The notes beneath the pieces are model-generated. The model ran no database searches, was not told the origin of the DNA, and saw only the letters and a program-made list of their open reading frames with translations. Positions 37,442 through 45,174 of a DNA stretch of 64,000 nt are shown here, piece after piece. Positions within the stretch are counted from its first letter, which is position 1. Each line of letters begins with the position of its first letter. The translations under genes were made by a program, and so were the position numbers. Source of the stretch: Magnetovibrio sp. (GTDB taxonomy: Bacteria > Pseudomonadota > Alphaproteobacteria > Rhodospirillales > Magnetovibrionaceae); the NCBI GenBank assembly GCA_026196495.1, contig JAPHSY010000008.1, forward strand, positions 1 to 64,000, read 5' to 3'.

Positions 37442-38281
37442 ATGAAGAACGTAATCAAAGCCAGTGCCGTCGTGGGTGCTTTGGCTATGCTGGCTGGTTG
37501 TGCTGGTAATTATGATGTTGATGGTGTGTCAATGATGGCTGATAAAGGCGATGCTTATGCAGCAGCTTTGCACAAACGCTATTCAGAGCGTGCGGTATTT
37601 GAGAAAGGCGAGGGGGATTGGAATTCCGTTGCGTTCTTTAATGATCGCGCAGAGATGGCTGCAATGGGCAAAGCATCCATGGTGCAAAACCCTGCAGACC
37701 GTGATCTCAAAGTGGATATGAACCCGATTAAGATGGCGCACATTAACCTGTCATCTGCACTGGGCAGTAATGCACCACAAGTGACACCTGATGCATGTGC
37801 TCGTGCTCAAACGTGGTACGAGCACTGGATGGAGCAGTCTGAAGAAGGTCATCAACCCGATCACATTGCTGCAGCTCGGAGCGGCTTCGAAGAAGCCTTG
37901 CCGGAATGTAAGGGCGAAAAAATGGCGAAAGTCATGCCTATGGCTGCTATGCCTGCTCCGTTGATTGTGTACTTTACTCATAACAGCTCTGAAGTTATGT
38001 CCGGTGCAAACAGTCAAATTAAAAAGGCGATTGCGGCAGCCAAGAAAGCTGGTGTTAAGCGTGCTGTGGTTATCGGTCATACGGATCGTTCCGGTAGCTC
38101 CGACTATAACATGATGTTGTCGAAAAAACGTGCTGAGGCTGTTTCACATCAGTTGATGATGAACGGTATCGGCACCAAAATCCAAAGCTCGCACGCTGGT
38201 GAAACCAGTCCACAAGAGCAAACAGATGATGGTGTGAAAAACCGTTTGAACCGTCGTGTTGAAGTCATGTTTGAACGTTAA
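37442..38281 (+). CDS. OmpA-family peptidoglycan-binding lipoprotein
   Basis: 279 residues. Lipobox LAGC at about residue 21; an N-terminal helical part of about 140 residues with two Cys; a C-terminal OmpA/MotB domain (about 170-279; VYFTHNSSEVM, VIGHTDRSGSSDYNMMLSKK, NRRVEV) that binds diaminopimelate in peptidoglycan. Similar to Pal but with a different N-terminal domain, so it may tether an outer-membrane complex. GGGAGGAG lies just before the ATG at 37442. The 200 bases upstream, shared with the divergent large lipoprotein, hold several short palindromes (ACTCATATGAGT at 37265; ACTCAA/TTGAGT at 37373). Confidence 0.9.
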   Translation: MKNVIKASAVVGALAMLAGCAGNYDVDGVSMMADKGDAYAAALHKRYSERAVFEKGEGDWNSVAFFNDRAEMAAMGKASMVQNPADRDLKVDMNPIKMAHINLSSALGSNAPQVTPDACARAQTWYEHWMEQSEEGHQPDHIAAARSGFEEALPECKGEKMAKVMPMAAMPAPLIVYFTHNSSEVMSGANSQIKKAIAAAKKAGVKRAVVIGHTDRSGSSDYNMMLSKKRAEAVSHQLMMNGIGTKIQSSHAGETSPQEQTDDGVKNRLNRRVEVMFER

Positions 38282-38307
38282 GTCAAACGTGACGTAATAC
38301 AATGAGT

Positions 38308-38337
38308 AAAGGGAGAGCTTTGGCTCTCCCTTTTTTT
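38308..38337 (+). terminator. rho-independent terminator of the OmpA lipoprotein gene
   Basis: AAAGGGAGAGC, short loop, GCTCTCCCTTTTTTT, 27 bases after the stop. Also usable in reverse for the convergent GT4 gene. Confidence 0.92.
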
Positions 38338-38346
38338 GTCAGTTTG

Positions 38347-39474
38347 TTATATTTTGAGCGATGAAAAAATCTGACAAAGCTGCTTGCGGATGGCATCGGC
38401 GCTGTAAGTGCGCTCGATGTCTTTGCGTGCTTCCGAACCCATGCGTTGACGAAGTTCTGGGTCTTGGGCCAGTTTTTCCAATGCATCTGCAAGGGCTGTC
38501 GTATCTTTAAATGGGACCAGAAACCCGTTTTTGCCATCACGGATAAGGTCGCGACAGCCAACGGCATCGAATGCCACCAAAGGGCGCCCAATGCTGGCAG
38601 CTTCTAACAGGGAACGGGGCATGCCTTCACGATAAGATGGCAAAACGCCGATATGGCAATGTTTGAGGATATCAGCCACATCTTGACGTTGCCCCCACCA
38701 CTCCATGAGGCCTTCATCGTTCCAGGCTTTTAATTGTTGTTCGGGAATTGATGCTGGGTTGGCTGGGTCTGGGGCTCCGACCAAGATGATATCCAAGGCC
38801 GTTCCGCGCTGTTTAAGGATACGTGCACTTTCGGCCAATTCACCAATGCCTTTGTCCCATAGCATTCGGGCCACCAAAACGGCTTTGGGTGTGAAGGTGT
38901 CCGGTGCAGGCGTTTCAGGGAAATTTTCCAAATCCAAGCCGGATCCTGGGATCAGGTCGGTGCGTTCAGGGGTTGAAACTCCCAGGCTATTCAGGATGTT
39001 GCGATCGTCAGCGTTCTGCACCTGTAGGCGTGTGTTGTGGGACCCTAATGCCCAACGCAATACAGGTGTTACCAGAGTTCTGATGAGACGAAACTTCGGG
39101 CTGTTGGAAATAAATACAACGCCCAGGCCGGAAAACAGATTGACGACGTTACCGACCTTTGCCAACCGTGCAGCGATGGATCCATACATAATGGATTTAA
39201 TGGCGACGTGATAACTGACGTCGGGGCGTTCATCGCGGTAGATGCGGATTAAGTCTTTTAACGCAAGCAGTTCCGATAAAGGATTCTGGCTTTCACGCTT
39301 AATGGCCCAGTTGACGGTCCTGATCCCAAGGTCTTCGATTTGGCGCTGATGATCACGCATGCGTGCAACGACCACAACATCGAAGCCTGCATCCTGTGCG
39401 GCCAAGGCCGTAGGGATGCGGTGGGAGCAAAAAGCCCAGTCCTCAGTCACAGTGAACAGGAGTTTGGGCATCAA
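38347..39474 (-). CDS. GT4-family glycosyltransferase
   Basis: 375 residues with two Rossmann-like halves. The donor-binding EX7E motif is in SYREGMPRSLLEAASIGRP; KGIGELAESARIL is the typical start of the second half. N-terminal LFTVTEDWAFCSHRIP is typical of WcaJ-neighbour/CapM-like transferases acting on lipid-linked polysaccharide intermediates. Follows the UDP-sugar epimerase by six bases on the same strand, so the two likely add a uronic or galacto-configured sugar to a surface glycan. Start at 39474 or the next codon (39471). Confidence 0.92.
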   Translation of the reverse strand: MMPKLLFTVTEDWAFCSHRIPTALAAQDAGFDVVVVARMRDHQRQIEDLGIRTVNWAIKRESQNPLSELLALKDLIRIYRDERPDVSYHVAIKSIMYGSIAARLAKVGNVVNLFSGLGVVFISNSPKFRLIRTLVTPVLRWALGSHNTRLQVQNADDRNILNSLGVSTPERTDLIPGSGLDLENFPETPAPDTFTPKAVLVARMLWDKGIGELAESARILKQRGTALDIILVGAPDPANPASIPEQQLKAWNDEGLMEWWGQRQDVADILKHCHIGVLPSYREGMPRSLLEAASIGRPLVAFDAVGCRDLIRDGKNGFLVPFKDTTALADALEKLAQDPELRQRMGSEARKDIERTYSADAIRKQLCQIFSSLKI

Positions 39475-39480
39475 CTATCC

Positions 39481-40485
39481 TTAAATGCCGTAATAGTCTT
39501 TGTACCAGTTAACGAAGTTCTTCACGCCTTCTTCGACTGTGGTGCTTGGGCAATAACCGACTGCAGATTTTAAATCATCCACATCTGCCCAAGTGGCAGC
39601 CACATCACCAGGCTGCATCGGCAGCATGTTTTTCTTTGCTTCGATACCAAGGTTTTCTTCCAGAACTTCGATATAACGCATCAGGCTGACCGCTTCATCG
39701 GAACCAATGTTGTACACGCGGAAAGGCGCGGTTTTGGAATTGGATGGTAATTCGTCCTTAGCATTGGCAATGGCTGTGGGTGGATTGTCGAGAACACGGA
39801 TGACACCTTCAACAATGTCATCAATATATGTGAACGAACGGCGCATGTTACCTTGGTTAAAGACGTCAATCGGTTCACCCGCCAAGATGGCCTTGGTGAA
39901 CAAGAACAAAGCCATGTCCGGGCGGCCCCAAGGGCCATAGACCGTGAAGAAGCGTAGGCCCGTAGATGGAAAACCAAATAGGTGAGAATAGGTGTGTGCC
40001 ATCAATTCATTGGAACGCTTGGATGCGGCATACAAGCTGATGGGGTGATCGACTTTGTCGGCCACGGAAAATGGCATGTCTTCGTTGGTGCCGTAAACAG
40101 AGCTGCTGGATGCAAAGACCAAATGTTCCACATGGGTTTGGCGGCAACCTTCCAAAATATTCACAAAACCAACCAGATTGGTATCCACGTAGTCATGCGG
40201 TGCAATCAAGGAATGGCGCACACCTGCTTGGGCGGCCAAGTTGATGACACGATCAGGACGGTGCTCTTCGAAAATTGCGACCATTTTTTCGCGATCAGCC
40301 ATATCGAAGCAAGCTTCTGTGTAGTTCTCATGGTCTTTGACTTGGGCCAGACGGCTCTTTTTGAGCTCAACGTCATAGTAAGGCGAAAGGTTATCGATAC
40401 CGATGACTTTGTCGCCACGTTCCAGCAAACGTTGAGAAACGCGATTGCCGATAAATCCAGCACTGCCTGTAATAAGAACTTTCAT
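39481..40485 (-). CDS. NAD-dependent UDP-sugar 4-epimerase (UDP-glucuronate epimerase-like)
   Basis: 334 residues. Extended short-chain dehydrogenase: GxxGxxG in VLITGSAGFIGNRVSQRL, DNLSPYYDVELK, catalytic SSSSVYG and YAASKRSNE. The YYD..LK and RFFTVYGPWGRPDMALF motifs are those of UDP-glucuronate 4-epimerases, making UDP-galacturonate; UDP-glucose epimerase is less likely. Start at 40485 puts the NAD loop at residue 7; the upstream in-frame extension to 40584 is not protein-like. Operon with the GT4. Confidence 0.92.
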   Translation of the reverse strand: MKVLITGSAGFIGNRVSQRLLERGDKVIGIDNLSPYYDVELKKSRLAQVKDHENYTEACFDMADREKMVAIFEEHRPDRVINLAAQAGVRHSLIAPHDYVDTNLVGFVNILEGCRQTHVEHLVFASSSSVYGTNEDMPFSVADKVDHPISLYAASKRSNELMAHTYSHLFGFPSTGLRFFTVYGPWGRPDMALFLFTKAILAGEPIDVFNQGNMRRSFTYIDDIVEGVIRVLDNPPTAIANAKDELPSNSKTAPFRVYNIGSDEAVSLMRYIEVLEENLGIEAKKNMLPMQPGDVAATWADVDDLKSAVGYCPSTTVEEGVKNFVNWYKDYYGI

Positions 40486-40585
40486 GGAATTGGTTTCTTT
40501 TTTTAAAGGTTTGAGAATCGTCGATTCATTTGGAAGCGAACGTACCCCATTTTTAATCTGTAGAAAACAGCTATCTCTTGGCATT

Positions 40586-40746
40586 TATGGGCCTTGCAGG
40601 ATGGCACCAAAGTGGGCTTAATAGCGCCCAAGCAGGCGGGCTCAGGGCCTACTGCACTGGGGAATACTTGATTTCGGGCAGAAGGCGCCCAAACCCGGCA
40701 AAACCGGGGGCTTAACAACCTATTCGTATAAGGGAGGGGTCACCAT
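40586..40746 (+). promoter_or_regulatory. structured leader of metY, class undetermined
   Basis: The 160 bases between the divergent epimerase and metY hold several G/C-rich hairpins: TGGGC/GCCCA around 40613-40630 and CCCGG/CCGGG around 40694-40709, plus repeated GGGCTTAA at 40615 and 40708. Methionine genes in alphaproteobacteria are often under SAM-II or related riboswitches, but I do not find the SAM-II core (GCTAAA). Ribosome site GGGAGGGG precedes the ATG. Confidence 0.4.
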
Positions 40747-42048
40747 ATGACCGATAGCAAACATCCAGAAACCATTGGCGTTCATGCAGGCTGGCGTGCC
40801 GATCCGACCACAGGTTCTGTAGCGGTGCCGATCCATCAAACGACGGCTTATCAGTTTGACAGCACAGAACACGCTGCCAATTTGTTTTCGTTGTCGGAAT
40901 TGGGCAACATTTACACCCGTTTGATGAACCCCACCAACGATGTGTTGGAAAAACGCGTTGCGGCGTTGGAAGGCGGTGTTGCGGCATTGGCATTGGCGTC
41001 TGGTCAATCAGCCACGGCATTTGCCGTTCAAAACTTGGCGAAAGCTGGTGATAATATTGTCAGCTCTACCGACCTGTATGGTGGCACCTACAATTTGTTT
41101 GCCAACACCTTGAAAGATCAAGGTGTTGAAGTGCGTTTTGTCGATCCGGTAGATCCAGAGGCTTTCCGTGCGGCGACCGATGATCGCACCCGTGCGTACT
41201 ATGCCGAAACATTGCCGAACCCGAAGCTACGCGTTTTCCCCATTAAAGAAGTTGCCGATATTGGCAAAGAATTCGGAATTCCGTTGATTATGGATAATAC
41301 GGCGGCGCCGGTATTGTGTCGCCCATTGGAACACGGTGCAGCTATCGTGATGTATTCGGCCACCAAGTATATTGGCGGGCACGGTACATCCATGGGCGGC
41401 ATCATTGTTGACGGCGGAAACTTTGATTGGGAAGGTGCTGGTGCCGATCGTCAACCGGCCTTGAATACACCTGATCCCAGCTACCACGGCGCTGTGTGGG
41501 TCGAAGCTGTGAAGCCAATTGGCCCGGTAGCTTATATTATCAAAGCGCGGACCACCTTGTTGCGTGACTTAGGCTCGGCCATGAGCCCGTTCAATGCGTT
41601 TCAAATCATCCAAGGTATGGAAACTTTGGCACTGCGTATGAAGGCCCATTCCGAAAATACGGCCAAAGTTGCCGAGTTCTTGAACAACCATGCCGACGTC
41701 ACCAATGTGATTTACCCAACCATGCAAGATGGTGAAGATAAACGCCGTGCAGATGCGTATCTCAGCGGTGGCTATAGCGGTTTGTTGGGTTTCGAACTCA
41801 AAGGTGGGAAAGCAGCAGGCTGTGCATTTATCGAGGCCCTGAAAATGTTCTATCACGTTGCCAATATTGGTGATGCACGTTCATTGGCTATTCACCCGGC
41901 AACAACGACACATTCACAGTTGAATGCTGAAGAACAGTTGGCCAGTGGTGTGACCGAAGGCTATGTGCGCCTGTCTATCGGTATTGAACACATTGACGAT
42001 ATTATTGCTGATTTGGATCAGGCCTTGAAGGCTGCGGCATCAGCTTAA
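40747..42048 (+). CDS. metY: O-acetylhomoserine sulfhydrylase (aminocarboxypropyltransferase)
   Basis: 433 residues, Cys/Met metabolism PLP family. PLP lysine in YSATKYIGGHGTSMGG; DNTAAPVLCRPLEHG; C-terminal SLAIHPATTTHSQL typical of MetY/Met17. It condenses O-acetylhomoserine with sulfide to homocysteine. Length about 430 separates it from MetB/MetC (about 390). GGGAGGGG lies nine bases before the ATG, and a strong terminator follows. Confidence 0.94.
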   Translation: MTDSKHPETIGVHAGWRADPTTGSVAVPIHQTTAYQFDSTEHAANLFSLSELGNIYTRLMNPTNDVLEKRVAALEGGVAALALASGQSATAFAVQNLAKAGDNIVSSTDLYGGTYNLFANTLKDQGVEVRFVDPVDPEAFRAATDDRTRAYYAETLPNPKLRVFPIKEVADIGKEFGIPLIMDNTAAPVLCRPLEHGAAIVMYSATKYIGGHGTSMGGIIVDGGNFDWEGAGADRQPALNTPDPSYHGAVWVEAVKPIGPVAYIIKARTTLLRDLGSAMSPFNAFQIIQGMETLALRMKAHSENTAKVAEFLNNHADVTNVIYPTMQDGEDKRRADAYLSGGYSGLLGFELKGGKAAGCAFIEALKMFYHVANIGDARSLAIHPATTTHSQLNAEEQLASGVTEGYVRLSIGIEHIDDIIADLDQALKAAASA

Positions 42049-42069
42049 GGTCATATCTCAACCAAAAGA

Positions 42070-42104
42070 AAAACCGCGCTCTCTGATGTGAGCGCGGTTT
42101 TTTA
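42070..42104. terminator. bidirectional terminator between metY and the DUF2059 gene
   Basis: AAAACCGCGCTC, 8-base loop, GAGCGCGGTTTTTT; T runs on both strands, serving both convergent genes. Confidence 0.93.
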
Positions 42105-42121
42105 TGAGGAAGGGGATCGAA

Positions 42122-42547
42122 CTATTCGCCGGAAATCTCAGCCATGACAGCGGTGATTTCAGTATTTGTGATGTGCCCCATCGTTGCTGAGAACTCAGGC
42201 ATTTTATTTTTTACGTTTTTCCAGACTTCGCTACCGTAGAAGTCGGACATGGTGTTCAGCTCTTCAGTTGTGAAGGTTTTAATCATGAGCAGAGCCATAC
42301 GTTTTTTCATCTTAGAATAATCACGTGTTGCCATTTTTTCGATGAAAGCTTGGCGCACTTCCGGCGGAAGCTGTTCAGAAAACTGTGTTCCCATGGTCCT
42401 CATGTTTTGTTCGTAATTCATGGTGGAAATATAACGCTCCGCTGCGGCGGTACGTTCTTCTATGCTGTTATCTGCATGGGCTGCCAATGGGCTTGCAAAA
42501 GCCAATGCAATGGCAATAACGAATGTACGAACAGGATGATAACTCAT
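42122..42547 (-). CDS. periplasmic DUF2059 protein
   Basis: 141 residues with a signal peptide (cleavage near AAHADN). The helical MIKTFTTEELNTMSDFYGSE followed by VWKNVKNKMPEF is the DUF2059 signature. Members are exported helical proteins without known activity. Single gene between a terminator and the signalling operon. Confidence 0.85.
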   Translation of the reverse strand: MSYHPVRTFVIAIALAFASPLAAHADNSIEERTAAAERYISTMNYEQNMRTMGTQFSEQLPPEVRQAFIEKMATRDYSKMKKRMALLMIKTFTTEELNTMSDFYGSEVWKNVKNKMPEFSATMGHITNTEITAVMAEISGE

Positions 42548-42640
42548 AGTTTTCCTCTTAAAGTCATTTATTGGAGCGTTGCTTAGCCCCTTTGTTCCAT
42601 AATTACGTTTAAACCTCTTTGTCCGACATCAAGAGATTGA

Positions 42641-44743
42641 TTACCCTTTGATCAACCCCGCGAATTCATCACCAGAAATGGGGCGCCAGAAATGATAGCC
42701 TTGTCCATATTCGGCTTTGAGGACTTTGAGTAGAGCTTCTTGGTCAATCGTTTCAATGCCTTCGGCAACCACTTGAATGCCTAAGCTTTGAGCCATCAGC
42801 AATGTTGACTGCACAATGGCTTGGGCAGCAACATCGCTGGATACATCACCGACAAAGGAGCGGTCGATCTTTAAGTGCGTGATGGGTAACTTCGATAGGT
42901 ATTGCAGTGAAGAATAACCTGTCCCAAAATCATCGATGGCAATCCCAATCCCTTCATTGTTGAGGTTGGTAAGGATGCCGTTGATGCGTTCCATATCTTC
43001 CATGAATATGGATTCCGTGATTTCAATTTTCAGACGATTGGGGTCCATTTGGGTGCGGTTCAAAATATCCATAACCCGGTCTTCGACGCCATCACGTTGC
43101 ATTTGCAACAAGGAGAAGTTCACGGAAAGATCAATGGGCTTTTCGCTGTGTTCTTCCCACCGTTTGTGTTGAGTGCAGGCTTCTTCCAAAACCCAGTCAC
43201 CAATCACATCAATCAAACCGGATTCTTCGGCCAATGGGATGAATTCTGCTGGTGGAATGTTGCCGCGTTTAGGATGGCGCCAGCGTGCCAAGGCTTCGCA
43301 GCCTGCGATGGAGCCATCGGTCAATTTGACAATGGGTTGATAGTGCAATGCCAATTCATCGTCGGCGACAGCCCGGCGCAGGTCCGTTTCCATTTTCAAT
43401 CGTGAAATGGCACGTTGCTGCATATGCTTGTCAAATAGTTCAAAGTTGCCAGGGCCTTTGCGTTCTGCGCGAACCAGTGCAGATGATGCATGTGCGATGA
43501 CATCAGGGGCTTCCAAGCCTTCGTCCATAGCGCCGGCCACAATACCAATGGAGGCCGTAAAGACCATATTTTTGCCATCAATCTGGATTGGCTTGTTGAT
43601 CACTTGGCGTAAGCGTTCTGCCAACTTAGGTGCGGTGGTTTCATCACGGCACCCTTCGGCAAGGACCGCAAAATCGGCATTATCATGACGGCTGATGGTG
43701 GTGGCTTCTGCTTCGAACATGCGTGACAGGCTGTCTTCTGTGCGCAAGCTGTCCATCAGGCGATGGGCAAGGGTAACGACCACTTCTTCAGAGGCCACGG
43801 GTCCCAGTGTTTCGCGGAGTTCTTCAAGACGATCAATATGAATAAGAAAAACAGCATAACGTCCTAGGCGTTTGCGACGGTCTTTATCCAGCAGCCATTC
43901 CAATCGGTCCATAAACAAGAACTTGTTGGGGATGGAGGTGATGGGGTCATAGACCTTTGAACGCGTTACGTCTGTTTGTGAGCCGGAAATACGTAGCGCT
44001 TGGCCATCAGCACCGCGCGATGCCACGCCACGTGTTAAAACCCAGCGGAAGGTACCATCACTGTGTAGGGCGCGATATTCTTGCTCCAACGCGTCAGATT
44101 GGCCCAGAAGATGGGTCTCGATAGCCTGTTTTAATTTCTCGAGTTCTTCTGGGTGGACCAAGTTAAACCAGTCGTCAGGTGTATCGAATTTGGCATTGAT
44201 ATCAAGGCCAAGCATTTCTTTCCAGCGGTCCGAATAATAAACGGAACCGTCTTTGATATTCCAATCCCAAAGGCCATCATTAGCCCCGCGAAAAGCAAGC
44301 GCATAGCGTTCTTCACTTTCACGCAATGATTTATGGGCATTGTAGACTTCAAGCTGGGTATTGATGCGGGCGATGGCGACTGGAAAATCGATAGGCTTGG
44401 TTATGTAATCGTTAGCCCCACCATTGATGGCCTCGGCGATGCTTTCACTGGCATCGCGGGCGCTGACCATAATGATGGGCAATTGCGTTGTGTCCTGCGT
44501 TTCCCTGACTTTGGTGAGGACTGAGATACCGTCCAGATCAGCCATGTTGATGTCCAACAAAACCATGTCATACGTATTAGCCGAAATCTTGCTTAAGGCC
44601 TGTTTGCCGCCATCAGCCGTATCCGTAATGAAGCCGCGCCGTTCAAGTCGACGCACCAACAGGTCACGATTCATCTCGTTATCATCAACGACAAGGATAA
44701 GTGTATCATCTTGTAGGGGCAATTTAGGCTTGTCCATAATCAC
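42641..44743 (-). CDS. response regulator with PAS, degenerate GGDEF and EAL domains
   Basis: 700 residues: receiver (about 12-130; phospho-Asp D64, K116), PAS (about 140-260), GGDEF (about 265-435) and EAL (about 445-695). The cyclase signature is DNADF at 354-358 instead of GGDEF, so the cyclase half cannot be active. The phosphodiesterase half is intact: E483 in GCEAL, LSVNFS, KIEITES, IDDFGTGYSSL, LKIDRSF and VAEGIE. It should hydrolyse c-di-GMP under control of phosphorylation, the GGDEF acting as GTP sensor at most. Third gene after the kinase and single-domain receiver. Confidence 0.95.
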   Translation of the reverse strand: MIMDKPKLPLQDDTLILVVDDNEMNRDLLVRRLERRGFITDTADGGKQALSKISANTYDMVLLDINMADLDGISVLTKVRETQDTTQLPIIMVSARDASESIAEAINGGANDYITKPIDFPVAIARINTQLEVYNAHKSLRESEERYALAFRGANDGLWDWNIKDGSVYYSDRWKEMLGLDINAKFDTPDDWFNLVHPEELEKLKQAIETHLLGQSDALEQEYRALHSDGTFRWVLTRGVASRGADGQALRISGSQTDVTRSKVYDPITSIPNKFLFMDRLEWLLDKDRRKRLGRYAVFLIHIDRLEELRETLGPVASEEVVVTLAHRLMDSLRTEDSLSRMFEAEATTISRHDNADFAVLAEGCRDETTAPKLAERLRQVINKPIQIDGKNMVFTASIGIVAGAMDEGLEAPDVIAHASSALVRAERKGPGNFELFDKHMQQRAISRLKMETDLRRAVADDELALHYQPIVKLTDGSIAGCEALARWRHPKRGNIPPAEFIPLAEESGLIDVIGDWVLEEACTQHKRWEEHSEKPIDLSVNFSLLQMQRDGVEDRVMDILNRTQMDPNRLKIEITESIFMEDMERINGILTNLNNEGIGIAIDDFGTGYSSLQYLSKLPITHLKIDRSFVGDVSSDVAAQAIVQSTLLMAQSLGIQVVAEGIETIDQEALLKVLKAEYGQGYHFWRPISGDEFAGLIKG

Positions 44744-44767
44744 GCAAACAGTTGTTAGATGTTGTGT

Positions 44768-45139
44768 TTATTCAGCTTTGTGAAGCCAAGTTTCAATAGT
44801 ACCGACCAAGCCTGGGAAATCTACCGGTTTGGTTGCAAAATCATTGAACCCGATTTCATGTGCTTTGTCTCGGTCTGATGTCATTGCGTGGGCCGTGAGT
44901 GCAATTATAGGGATCAGAGCCGTGTCTGGAGCGTTTTTTAGCATTTCAACAGCTTTCCAACCATCCATGACAGGCATGTTGATGTCCATGAGAATTAAAT
45001 CGGGTTTGTGTTTGCGGGCAATATCAACACCGTGTTGGCCATCAAAAGCAAGTATGACTTTATATCCCATGCGTTCCAATCGTTTCGCAAGCATATCACG
45101 GTTTAGTTCATTGTCTTCCACAAGAAGGATCGTGGTCAT
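44768..45139 (-). CDS. single-domain response regulator
   Basis: 123-residue receiver with acidic pocket E8/D9, phospho-Asp D52 (LILMDINMPVMDG), T/S (ALTAHAM) and K (ATKPVDF). Resembles the DivK group. It lies between a histidine kinase (35-base gap) and the REC-PAS-GGDEF-EAL protein (24-base gap), so it probably shuttles phosphate between them. Confidence 0.94.
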   Translation of the reverse strand: MTTILLVEDNELNRDMLAKRLERMGYKVILAFDGQHGVDIARKHKPDLILMDINMPVMDGWKAVEMLKNAPDTALIPIIALTAHAMTSDRDKAHEIGFNDFATKPVDFPGLVGTIETWLHKAE

Positions 45140-45174
45140 TTAGTTTCGTCCGGTGTTTTCATTGTCTGGGCTTT

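Noticed and set aside
40586-40746. SAM-II riboswitch before metY
   Set aside because: The conserved GCTAAA core and the first loop sequence are not found; kept only as an unclassified structured leader.
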